NCBI GenBank assembly: GCA_038142525.1
Contig: JAYQKE010000005.1
Coordinates: 1-27,828 of the forward strand
Direction of reading: 5' to 3'
DNA: 27,828 nt
Source: CAJQHK01 sp038142525
Lineage (GTDB): Bacteria > Pseudomonadota > Alphaproteobacteria > Rickettsiales > UBA1997
The notes beneath the pieces were generated by a model. It made no database searches. It saw only the letters and a program-made list of their open reading frames with translations, and had not been told where the DNA came from. The translations under genes and the position numbers were made by a program. Shown one piece after another: positions 1 to 7,581 of this stretch (positions within the stretch are counted from its first letter, which is position 1; every line of letters begins with the position of its first letter).

Positions 1-773
1 CAATCGTTATGATTAATTGAGTTTTTAGCTTGCTTTATAATTAAATTCTTTTCTGCATTAGTTAAGCTCTCTGAGAGGATATTGTTTGTGTTGGAAGGGT
101 CAGTGATTCTTGCAAATAAAGGATTTCCTACATCTTTTGCCAACTCTCTAAGGGCGTGCCAGAAATTATCTCCCATATTATGAGAAGCCTTGGATCGATT
201 AAGTAGAATATTGTTTATAACCAAATATTCTAGGTAAATTGAAGGGAAGTCAATCTTGTTTAATTCTCTCCATATTTTTAATAGCTTAATCTCATTTGTT
301 CTTCCTGAGTTTGATACATCGGATATATGTCTTTGAATATTTGTTACTTTCCATGTTCCAGTTTTAGAAACATATAAACTATGATAGTTTGTATTTCCTG
401 AATATTTCCTTGCTGGAGTTATATCAATACTAACTTTATTAGATGTTATAATTGTTTTTCCAGTATCCAACTCAATTCTAACAGATACATTTTGTTTAAA
501 AACATTAGTATAAATACCACTAAGTTTTGAGAATAAGGAATCATAAATTCCCTTTAATCCCCCGCTATTTTCATTACAGTTACTAGTTAAGGAGACTACA
601 TAATCAAAATCCGAAGAAATTGATATAGCTGTATTCTTTGCTCTTGAACCAGAATCTAAAATATCAATATAGCATTCATGAGCCCATTCGCGCAATATAG
701 ACTTTAAATTTACAATGTCTTCGTTATTAGAATTTCTTGCTGAATATTTTTGTAATATATTATCTAAATACAT
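1..773 (-). CDS. CD-NTase family nucleotidyltransferase, C-terminus cut by window edge
   Basis: Translating the minus strand from the ATG at 773 gives 257 residues open to the window edge. Residues 42-46 are GSRAK, followed by SSDFDYVV with the paired metal-binding aspartates D55 and D57. A third acidic residue, D117, lies in IDITPARKY. This is the active-site pattern of the cGAS/DncV-like nucleotidyltransferases that make cyclic oligonucleotide signals. The C-terminal part, with a helical stretch (LLKIWRELNK) and a DPSNTNNI motif, also fits the OAS-like fold of that group. The start lies 7 bases after the stop of the membrane protein gene, so the two are co-transcribed. By family knowledge it would sense phage infection and synthesise a nucleotide second messenger. 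The product cannot be read from the sequence. A non-signalling nucleotidyltransferase is the alternative. Confidence 0.82.
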   Translation of the reverse strand, partial: MYLDNILQKYSARNSNNEDIVNLKSILREWAHECYIDILDSGSRAKNTAISISSDFDYVVSLTSNCNENSGGLKGIYDSLFSKLSGIYTNVFKQNVSVRIELDTGKTIITSNKVSIDITPARKYSGNTNYHSLYVSKTGTWKVTNIQRHISDVSNSGRTNEIKLLKIWRELNKIDFPSIYLEYLVINNILLNRSKASHNMGDNFWHALRELAKDVGNPLFARITDPSNTNNILSESLTNAEKNLIIKQAKNSINHND

Positions 774-780
774 ATCTATA

Positions 781-1299
781 CTAATTATGTTCGTAGCTGG
801 TGGTAATCATAGAGGTTAAGATATCATTTAATAATCGACCCCTAAAGTTAACCACTATTGAATTACGATGTAGGTTTATTTTATCCATTTCCTCTTGACC
901 TATTCTTCCTTCATTTTGAGGGGCATAGATAATTAGAGCGGTTGAATCTTTTTTAAGAGTTAAAATTTCTTGAATTTTATCCTTATAATCGCCCCAGTGA
1001 ACCAAAAATATAGTTTCCCCATCAGCTTTTTTTAGATCGTCTTTGTTAATTTTTATAATATTTGATTTCCTAAAAATTTTTGAATCAGAAATCATTTGTT
1101 CCAAACTGCCATATTGAGAATCTGAAAATATTGCTATTCTCCTTTTCGACAAACCCTTTCCCAATCTATACCAAACAGGAAGAACCCCTCTGGCGATCAC
1201 ATACAAGCTATAAATAAAGCCTGCTATCATTAATATAGTAGCTAGGCCTCCAATAATAATAAAGAATGGATGATTAAAGAAATTTATTAACTCGAGCAT
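781..1299 (-). CDS. Membrane-anchored Rossmann-like protein, putative effector partner of the CD-NTase
   Basis: The protein has 172 residues. One strong transmembrane segment lies at about residues 11-37 (FFIIIGGLATILMIAGFIYS and following), then a basic stretch (KGLSKRR), then a soluble alpha/beta domain. That domain has hydrophobic strands RIAIFSD, ETIFLVHW, TALIIYAP and SIVVNFRG, and ends in a polar helix, RLLNDILTSMITTSYE. It looks like a small Rossmann-type, perhaps TIR-like, domain held under the inner membrane. I cannot name the family. It is the first gene of a two-gene operon with the CD-NTase, the usual arrangement for an effector that binds the cyclic nucleotide and damages the membrane or depletes a metabolite. 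The effector role is inferred from context and topology. Confidence 0.6.
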   Translation of the reverse strand: MLELINFFNHPFFIIIGGLATILMIAGFIYSLYVIARGVLPVWYRLGKGLSKRRIAIFSDSQYGSLEQMISDSKIFRKSNIIKINKDDLKKADGETIFLVHWGDYKDKIQEILTLKKDSTALIIYAPQNEGRIGQEEMDKINLHRNSIVVNFRGRLLNDILTSMITTSYEHN

Positions 1300-1308
1300 G
1301 CTTATTTA

Positions 1309-1337
1309 ATTATATAAAAAGTTACAATATAAGGCAA
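1309..1337 (-). promoter_or_regulatory. Sigma70-type promoter for the CD-NTase operon
   Basis: On the minus strand, TTGCCT (1337-1332) and TATAAT (1314-1309) are separated by exactly 17 bases. The -10 box ends only 9 bases before the ATG at 1299, so the transcript would start two or three bases before the start codon and be nearly leaderless. No Shine-Dalgarno sequence fits in that space. Confidence 0.6.
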
Positions 1338-1978
1338 AACTTTAAAGAAATGACCCCTATAAAACAACTAATTTAATCGATATATTTCTGTATAATTTAA
1401 GTATTTTTATAAAGTTTATTTCTAAATTTAGAAACTTTTAACCGCCCACCGACCATTCTCGAACTAAAGCAACCCTTGAAAACACTGAAAGCCAATTGGG
1501 GGTTGGCTAAATACCACCCGTAAATAAACCAAGTTCGAACTTTTTAACCGCTATGTGGTCACAAAAGTTTGTTATTTTTTCACGAAGCCAGCAAAACTAG
1601 GGTTGTTTTAAATCTCCGTAACCAACTGGGTATGGAGAGAAGGAGATAATTTGGGTAAAAAATAGGCAAATTTTCAGGAAAATGGAGAGGATTTCAACAA
1701 CTGGTATGGGCAAGTAAAAAGCCTTTATAGTCCGCTAACACTGGGGCTAGAGGCTATTAATGAAACTGGAAATTAACCCGATTTTTGCGAGTTAGAGAAT
1801 AGATGAATGGCTCAGCGTGTGGATCCCATTACTAACTTTTTCCATAGGGTTTGAATCCTGGTAAAGTAAGGCTATACCAGTTGGCTTTCTATTTAGAGGT
1901 TTTTCAACCGAACAAGCGGTAATTACTTTTTACGAAAAATTTACGCCTCTTTTCCTTATCTTATCAAGGCAATATTTA
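1338..1978. other. Gene-free region with degraded, less AT-rich sequence
   Basis: I find no credible gene here. The stretch from about 1440 to 1920 looks visibly richer in G and C than its surroundings. It holds short open pieces on the plus strand (for example about 20 codons near 1455-1520) broken by stops in every frame, as expected of a decayed gene or mobile element of different origin. A small inverted repeat, AGCCAA (1490-1495) and TTGGCT (1503-1508), and a palindrome AGTTCGAACT near 1531 are present. None of the fragments matches a family I recognise. Confidence 0.5.
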
Positions 1979-2007
1979 TTGACTTTTATTGTCAGAAATA
2001 TTAATAT
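1979..2007 (+). promoter_or_regulatory. abiE promoter: Promoter for the abiE operon, with overlapping inverted repeat
   Basis: TTGACT at 1979-1984 and TAATAT at 2002-2007 are 17 bases apart and lie 37 bases upstream of the abiEi ATG at 2045. A dyad TGAC-N7-GTCA (1980-1994) overlaps the -35 box. AbiEi-type antitoxins are known to repress their own promoter by binding inverted repeats, so this dyad is a reasonable operator candidate. That role is inferred. Confidence 0.5.
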
Positions 2008-2044
2008 ATATTTATGACTTTAATTTAATTACTTTTAATAAGCT

Positions 2045-2679
2045 ATGAGTGCTATAAAAGACAAAATCCTACAAAGAATAAAATCCAAAAAAAAAGAGGC
2101 TGGGTTTTTTGTGCTAAAGATTTTGCTGACCTATCAACCAGAAATACCATTGATAAGAATTTAACCAGATTAATCGATGATGGTTTTATTACAAGAATTG
2201 ATTGGGGAATTTATTACTATCCTATTATCCAGAAAGATATTGGAATTATTCCGCCATCAATTGATGATATTGCAAAAGCCATTGCGCATTCTTTGGGTGT
2301 ATCGATTTTTCCTTCTGGTGCGGTTTGTGCTAATATTTTGGGTTTTTCCAATCAAGTACCAGCTCAAAATAATTACCTAACCACAGGCAGATCATTTAAA
2401 AGAAAAATTGGCAATAATATAATTTGTTTCAAACACACAAAAATTAATCCACCTATTGATGCTCCAAGCAAAATAATGCTAATTTTAAATGCTTTAAGCT
2501 ATTTAGGTAAAAATAACATTACTGATGATGTCTTAAATAGATGCGCATCAATATTAAACTCTGTTGATAAGAAATACTTAACTAAAATGTCGAACAATCT
2601 TTCCTCTTGGATGGCAGACATTATCTACAAACTAAATCTTTGCATAGATGAAAAAATTTATCAAACTAAATTCCAGTGA
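2045..2679 (+). pseudogene. abiEi: AbiEi-family type IV antitoxin, frame broken at an A9 tract
   Basis: From the ATG at 2045 the first frame reads MSAIKDKILQRIKSKKK and then leaves the family pattern. A shift of one base at the nine-A tract 2087-2095 restores a continuous protein of about 211 residues that begins GWVFCAKDFADLSTRNTI. That is the winged-helix DNA-binding domain typical of AbiEi, ending in the small wing ITRIDWGIYYYP. The C-terminal part (about 2290-2679) is the toxin-neutralising domain with IPPSIDDIAKAIA. AbiEi represses the operon and counteracts AbiEii. The 3' end overlaps abiEii by 32 bases. Ten As would give an intact gene, so this may be a one-base sequencing error, real inactivation, or a tract read through by polymerase slippage. 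Confidence 0.85.
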
Positions 2680-3720
2680 AAGAAAAAACCTAATTCAGAA
2701 GGTGGCAAATGATTTGGGTTTAAGATTTGATATTGTCGAAAAGGATATTTGGGTTTGCTATGTTTTACAAAAATTATTCTCTAATGAAAAATTAAGAAAT
2801 AATCTTATTTTTAAAGGTGGTACCTGCCTTTCAAAAGCCTATGATGCGATTGGCAGATTCTCAGAAGATGTTGATATTACGATCAATTCAAATGTTTTGG
2901 AAATTAGTGGTGAATCGCAAAAAATTGATAAAGTTAAATCCAGGAACAGAAAGGCTTCTAGAAAATTTGTAGAAAATGAAATTTTACCAATTCTAAAAAC
3001 AGCGTTTGATAATGATCTTGGAAGCAAAAATTATGGGTTATTTTTTGATGAAGAGGATAAAAATAACATAACTTTATTTTTTAATTTTCCTCATTCTCCA
3101 TCCGATATTTTAGTAACCGAAAATAATGAGGCACTAACAACAGAAGATGGCTTTGCAATTGCCTTGGAAAACAATAATTACAACTACATCAAGCCAAAAA
3201 TAAAATTAGAATTTGGTGCTTTAGGTGGAATATGGCCATCGGAGAAAAAATCATCCAGCCATATGCAAAGAAGATATTATCTGATTATTTTGATGAATTT
3301 GAGGTTAATACTCTTTCAATTAAAAGGAATTTTATCGAAAAATTATTAATTCTTCATTCAATAACGCTTCGCCCTGAAGAAAAGCCAATCAATCAAAATT
3401 ACTCCAGACATTATTATGATGTTTATTCCATATTGGCAAATGGCTTAAATATTGATCCTACCAATGATTTGGAAATTTTAGAAGCAGTCGTTAAAAACAA
3501 ACATGATTTTTGGAATGAGAGCTGGGTTGATTATGATAAAATTAAAAAATTCTCTGATATTAAATTAATTCCAAACGAGTCCCGAATTACTGAAATTAAA
3601 AAGGATTACAAAAATATGGAGGAGATGTTTTTTAAGGATTTTCCAAAATTTGAAGAAATGATTTTAAAATTACAGGATTTTGAAAATTCTTTGATAGCAA
3701 ATAATAACAAGCATTCATGA
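2648..3720 (+). pseudogene. abiEii: AbiEii/AbiGii-family nucleotidyltransferase toxin, frame broken at an A6 tract
   Basis: This is a DNA polymerase beta-like nucleotidyltransferase toxin. The N-terminal half contains FKGGTCLSKAYDAIGRFSED followed by VDITI, the GG-x-LxK and SEDxD motifs of the AbiEii active site. The second half, in another frame, contains the family's YAKKILSDYF, KRNFIEKLLILH and NYSRHYYDVY motifs. Adding one A to the six-A tract 3245-3250 joins the halves smoothly as WPSEKKIIQPYAKK, giving about 357 residues, the normal length. Relatives (MenT, AbiEii) transfer nucleotides to tRNA ends and stop growth. As written the toxin would be cut after about 200 residues. The stop codon overlaps the next gene's start as ATGA, pointing to translational coupling. 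Confidence 0.87.
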
Positions 3721-6128
3721 CTTTAGAAAGAATCATCCAATTAAAAAAAGAATTAGATGATTTAGATATCAAGAAAAAATCGATCCTTGAACAAATATCA
3801 CATCTTGAGCAATTAGAATTAAGTAAAAATCAAAACAAAACCTATCTTGGCGCTAAAATCCTCTCAAAAATTGCGCAGTCTCCAGAAGATAAAATAAGAT
3901 TATTTCATAGATTATTTGTTTGCAGAACTTCAGTGTTTCCTAAATTATGGATTAACCACAACAAAGGCACAAAGGGATATTCGCCAGTTTGTAATAATGA
4001 ATGGGTAAGAGGAATTTGTAATAAGCCAAAAATCAAATGCTCTGACTGCAATAATCAAAGCTTTGCCCAGCTTAATGAAAATGCAATAAATGACCATTTA
4101 AGAGGTAAACAAATAATCGGAACTTATGCCATTGATTTTGATGATAGTTGCAAATTTATAGCTTGTGATTTTGATGGTAAAGATTGGGAAGTTGCAGTCA
4201 TAAATTACAAAAAATCTGCAAATGAATTAGGAATTGATGTTGCAATTGAGAAATCAAGATCAGGCAATGGAGCACATGCTTGGATATTTTTTAGTGAAAA
4301 AATTGAAGCAAGAATAGCAAGACAGCTTGGAACATTGATATTATCAAAAGCTCAAGAAAATTGCCATATAATCAAATTTAGTAGTTTTGATAGATTTTTT
4401 CCAAACCAAGATTTGTTACCAAAAGGAGGCTTTGGTAATTTAATCGCTCTTCCGTTGCAAAAAGACAAAAGGGAATTAGGAAACTCAGTCTTTTTAGATA
4501 AGAACCTAAATGTAATTGATGATCAGTGGCAATATTTATCGAATATTCACCTTCTTTCAGATTTTGATGTTAGAAATATTATCAGCAAATATTCAGCAGA
4601 TTTATTTTCTGATTTCAATTTTGATGAAGAAGTAGTGTTTGCAAAAACTGATGAAAATATTCTAAATGACAATTCAAATAGCGACCCTCAAGAAAAAACT
4701 ACTAATATTTCAGGGCAAAAAATAATCATTAAAAAAGATGCAGGAATTATCATTCCTACAAAATTAATTCCAAGTAGATTAATTACTAAATTAAAAAGAT
4801 TAGCAACTTTTCCAAATATTGAATTTTACAAGAAAATGCGGATGAGATTGCCAACTTACCCATTAACAAGATTTATTTTTGCAGGAGAAATCAGAAAAGA
4901 TAATCTAATCCTGCCAAGAGGAGTTCTAGAAAAGTCAGTTTCATTGCTGGAAGAAGCTAAAGCAGAAATTGAAATCATTGATGAGAGACCAAAATTTAAG
5001 AAAATCAAAATCAAATTTACTGGTGAGTTAACCAAGCCACAAAAGCAAGCAGTTAGGAAATTATCTAAAAAAGAGATTGGTGTTTTGGTAGCAACCCCAG
5101 GATGCGGTAAAACAGTTATGGGATGTCATTTAATTGCCAAAAGACGATTGCCAACTTTAGTATTAGTTCATAAGCAACCACTAATTAATCAATGGCAATC
5201 AAGAATTTTAGAATTTACAGATTTTGATAAAAAGGAAATAGGCATTGTCTCAGGAGTTAAGAAAAAACCAAAAGGCAAAATTGATATAGCGATGCTACAA
5301 ACTTTGACAAGAATGGAGGATGTAAAAGAATTTTTATCAAATTACGATCACATAATTATCGATGAGTGCCACCACATCCCAGCTATATCTTTTGAAGATA
5401 TTTTAAAACAGGTAAAAGCCAGATATATTTTAGGATTAACTGCTACCCCATATAGAAAAGATGGATTAGAAAAATTATTATTTTATCAATGTGGTGATGT
5501 TGTTCATAATATGGAATCTGAAACTGAGAAGAATTTAGCAAAATCAGTAATTATAAAAGAAACTGGATTTAGATTTAATGATGAAGCTGGCAACAATCTT
5601 CCTATTCATATGTTATGGTCAGAGCTTACCGAAAATGAGAATAGGAATAATATGATAGTAGAAGATATTACTGCCACACTTAATGATAGCAGAACAACTT
5701 TGGTTATTTCTGATCGTAAAGAGCATTTAAAAGTTTTAAAAGAAAAAACAGAAGAAAAATTAGATAAAAATTGCAAGGCAAAATTATTCAGATTAGATGG
5801 TGAATTATCAGCTAAAAGCAGAAGGGAAATTTTAGCAGAGTTGCAAAAATCCTACGAACAAGATAATAAATACTGCCTTTTTGCTACTTCATCTTTAATT
5901 GGTGAAGGTGTTGATATTGCTGAGCTTGATACTTTGATTTTAGGATTGCCACTATCATTTGAAGGCAGGATGGTTCAATATGCAGGAAGATTAAATCGTT
6001 ACCATAAAGATAAAACTGATATTAAAATCTATGATTATTTAGATTCTTACAGCACCATTGCTCTGAAAATGTATAAAAATAGAGTTAAATTTTACAATAA
6101 ATCAAATTATAGAATTCAGAATTATTAA
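3717..6128 (+). CDS. TOTE-type archaeo-eukaryotic primase fused to SF2 helicase
   Basis: The protein has 803 residues and is fully open. A coiled-coil start (residues 1-40) leads into a primase-polymerase domain (about 60-290). It carries a zinc-binding cluster C92, C101, C108, C111, the catalytic CDFD pair D151/D153, the SGNGAH motif with H187, and FPNQD and KGGFGNLIALPLQ. After a low-complexity linker comes a superfamily 2 helicase (about 435-795) with Walker A ATPGCGKT (459-466), DECH (549-552), TATP (575-578), and motifs V and VI GEGVDIAEL and QYAGRLNR. These features define the primase-helicase of TOTE conflict systems, predicted to synthesise or remodel nucleic acid during conflict with phages or mobile elements. 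No nuclease domain is evident at the C-terminus. Translation is coupled to abiEii through an ATGA overlap. Confidence 0.88.
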   Translation: MTLERIIQLKKELDDLDIKKKSILEQISHLEQLELSKNQNKTYLGAKILSKIAQSPEDKIRLFHRLFVCRTSVFPKLWINHNKGTKGYSPVCNNEWVRGICNKPKIKCSDCNNQSFAQLNENAINDHLRGKQIIGTYAIDFDDSCKFIACDFDGKDWEVAVINYKKSANELGIDVAIEKSRSGNGAHAWIFFSEKIEARIARQLGTLILSKAQENCHIIKFSSFDRFFPNQDLLPKGGFGNLIALPLQKDKRELGNSVFLDKNLNVIDDQWQYLSNIHLLSDFDVRNIISKYSADLFSDFNFDEEVVFAKTDENILNDNSNSDPQEKTTNISGQKIIIKKDAGIIIPTKLIPSRLITKLKRLATFPNIEFYKKMRMRLPTYPLTRFIFAGEIRKDNLILPRGVLEKSVSLLEEAKAEIEIIDERPKFKKIKIKFTGELTKPQKQAVRKLSKKEIGVLVATPGCGKTVMGCHLIAKRRLPTLVLVHKQPLINQWQSRILEFTDFDKKEIGIVSGVKKKPKGKIDIAMLQTLTRMEDVKEFLSNYDHIIIDECHHIPAISFEDILKQVKARYILGLTATPYRKDGLEKLLFYQCGDVVHNMESETEKNLAKSVIIKETGFRFNDEAGNNLPIHMLWSELTENENRNNMIVEDITATLNDSRTTLVISDRKEHLKVLKEKTEEKLDKNCKAKLFRLDGELSAKSRREILAELQKSYEQDNKYCLFATSSLIGEGVDIAELDTLILGLPLSFEGRMVQYAGRLNRYHKDKTDIKIYDYLDSYSTIALKMYKNRVKFYNKSNYRIQNY

Positions 6129-6139
6129 AATTACCACTT

Positions 6140-6370
6140 TTATTGATTTAATTCTACTAAAATTCTAGCCCCTTCGCTCTCAAATCTAATCCCATTTTCT
6201 TCAAAAATCCCCACTACTTTCTGCATTGTCTCAATTCTTAAATTTCTAGCGCCTCTTTCAAAATCACCGATGGTTGCCTTGGCAACTTCTGCCCTTTGGC
6301 TTAAATCTTCCTGACTCCAGTCTAGAAGCGCTCAGACTTTGCATTGTTTGTAATTAATTATAATATTCAT
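6140..6370 (-). pseudogene. XRE-family helix-turn-helix regulator with in-frame TGA
   Basis: A minus-strand frame of 76 codons from the ATG at 6370 reads DWSQEDLSQRAEVAKATIGD and FERGARNLRIETMQKVVGIF, a clear XRE/Cro-type helix-turn-helix of the small single-domain kind. It is interrupted by TGA at codon 13, just before the first helix (CKV, stop, ALLDWSQ). There is no usable start codon after the stop that would keep the DNA-binding domain. An arginine usually stands near this place, so CGA to TGA is a simple explanation. It faces the histidine kinase gene across an operator-like region. Confidence 0.75.
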
Positions 6371-6399
6371 GCGTTATTAACTTGATAAGTCAGTCTTTT

Positions 6400-6438
6400 A
6401 ATATTACTATTAAGTTAATTAGTATTAATACTAATATT
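6400..6438. promoter_or_regulatory. Operator-like repeats between the XRE gene and the histidine kinase
   Basis: AATATTACTATTAA (6400-6413) and TTAATACTAATATT (6425-6438) form an inverted repeat matching at 13 of 14 positions. The right part is also contained in a perfect 18-bp palindrome, ATTAGTATTAATACTAAT (6418-6435). The result is several copies of ATTA-C/G-TATTAA, two of them direct repeats 15 bases apart. This arrangement between divergent genes is what a small dimeric XRE repressor would bind. AT richness makes chance palindromes more likely, so confidence is moderate. Confidence 0.5.
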
Positions 6439-6497
6439 CTTGGCTTTGATTATTTTACCAATAATCATTTTATTTCACAATCTTAATTTTTCTTATC

Positions 6498-7169
6498 ATG
6501 TTTAACAAAATAGATAAAAATCATGATAAAATTGAACAGGTTAAAAGTTTGGCCGGCTCAATTGCTCATGAAACAAGAAATCCGCTTGCTGGCATCAAAG
6601 GATGCTGTGAGTTAATGAAGGATAATTTAAATCAATTAATAGAATATGTTGATCTTATTGCTGATAGCTCAACTCAGGGCTTGGCAATGATCGATATGAT
6701 TTTAGCTAATATTAGAGATGGCGAGGTTGATAAAAGTAATTTTACCGATCTTTCAATTTCTGATGTGGTTAAAAAGGCATTGAAACAATTTTCATATCAA
6801 AACCAACAAGATCGGGATTTGGTTAGTTACAACCTAAATGAAGATTTTATTTTTAGAGGAGATGAAAATATGATGATTTTTGTCATTTATAATCTGCTCA
6901 AAAATGCTCTTCATTATAAAGCTAAAATTGAAATCAGAACAGAGGTAAAATCTGACGGCAATTATCTATATTTTAAAGATTATGGCCCTGGAATCGAATC
7001 TGATAAATCGGAACTGGTTTTTGAAAGCTTCTTCACCTCTGGCAAAAAAGATGGAACAGGATTGGGCTTACCATTTTGTCGAAGAATTATGAGAGCTTTT
7101 GATGGAGAAATTATTTGTAGATCTGAGGTGGGTGGGTGGACAGAATTTGAGATGACATTTCCAAACTAA
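6498..7169 (+). CDS. Short soluble histidine kinase with no sensor domain
   Basis: The 223-residue protein is almost entirely a kinase core. The H-box AHETRNPLAGIKG holds the phospho-accepting H24, and the N-box is FVIYNLLKNALHY. Motif G1 is DYGPGI (161-166), the F-box is FESFFTSGK, and G2 is DGTGLGLPFC (185-194). The catalytic pattern resembles NtrB/CqsS-like kinases. There is no transmembrane segment and only about 22 residues before the H-box, so it has no input domain of its own. No response regulator is in the window. It would autophosphorylate in the cytoplasm and pass phosphate to a regulator encoded elsewhere. Orphan kinases of this sort are known cargo of integrated elements in Rickettsiales. 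The neighbouring operator-like repeats and XRE gene may control it. Confidence 0.82.
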   Translation: MFNKIDKNHDKIEQVKSLAGSIAHETRNPLAGIKGCCELMKDNLNQLIEYVDLIADSSTQGLAMIDMILANIRDGEVDKSNFTDLSISDVVKKALKQFSYQNQQDRDLVSYNLNEDFIFRGDENMMIFVIYNLLKNALHYKAKIEIRTEVKSDGNYLYFKDYGPGIESDKSELVFESFFTSGKKDGTGLGLPFCRRIMRAFDGEIICRSEVGGWTEFEMTFPN

Positions 7170-7185
7170 AAATATTCAAAAAATT

Positions 7186-7219
7186 CTCTGAAACAAGTTG
7201 ACTTCAACTCTCTTCAGAG
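7186..7219 (+). other. Nested inverted repeat (hairpin) between the kinase and the coiled-coil gene
   Basis: CTCTGAA (7186-7192) and TTCAGAG (7213-7219) form an outer stem. Inside it, AGTTG and CAACT pair around a four-base loop, with a small internal bulge. No T run follows, so it is not a classic terminator. It could be an RNA processing or regulatory structure in the leader of the next gene. Confidence 0.4.
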
Positions 7220-7275
7220 CGTTCATGAAGGTAGGGCTAGCAAGCCATTATTAACCATTTATTGAGGTAAAAAAA

Positions 7276-7506
7276 ATGAACGATAAAACCACTCTTCAAA
7301 ACCATCTTGAATCATTCAAATCTCAGATGAAAGAGGTAAATGAATCTCTCTATAAATTCGAGTCTGAATTTGAAAAAGAAAAAGCCAAAATCGAGCAGTT
7401 AAGACATTCATTTTTTGTTGTGGTAAAATTAATCAATTCCGAGCTGATAAATTCTTTCGACAGAATAGAAGATTTTTTAAAAGAAAACAATTATCCTAAA
7501 AAATAA
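7276..7506 (+). CDS. Small coiled-coil protein of unknown function
   Basis: The 76-residue protein is rich in E, K and Q, with heptad-like spacing through most of its length (LESFKSQMKEVNESLYKFES and on), a short hydrophobic patch FFVVVKLIN in the middle, and a basic end. The start is supported by a GAGG ribosome-binding site ten bases upstream (tgaggtaaaaaaaatg). There is no recognisable domain. It could be a small accessory or antitoxin-like protein of the defence cluster. No function can be assigned. Confidence 0.6.
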   Translation: MNDKTTLQNHLESFKSQMKEVNESLYKFESEFEKEKAKIEQLRHSFFVVVKLINSELINSFDRIEDFLKENNYPKK

Positions 7507-7581
7507 GTAATGCACATGTTATTTAATTTTTTTAACTAACATAAAAGCTAACTTATTTTATTTAATGAATTTTTTAAAAAA

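Noticed and set aside
1845..1870. Sequence resembling a tRNA T-arm (gggtttgaatcc)
   Set aside because: No matching acceptor stem, D-arm or anticodon arm could be folded around it.
2177..2380. 67-codon plus-strand frame inside abiEi
   Set aside because: It overlaps the better-supported AbiEi frame and its hydrophobic content comes from out-of-frame AT-rich codons.
6332..6334. TGA read as tryptophan (recoded genetic code)
   Set aside because: TGA ends several good genes here (abiEi, abiEii, M15 peptidase), so it is an ordinary stop.
7499..7560. Distant inverted repeat AAAATAAGT/ACTTATTTT after the coiled-coil gene
   Set aside because: The arms are about 40 bases apart and AT-only in composition, so they are not convincing as a terminator.
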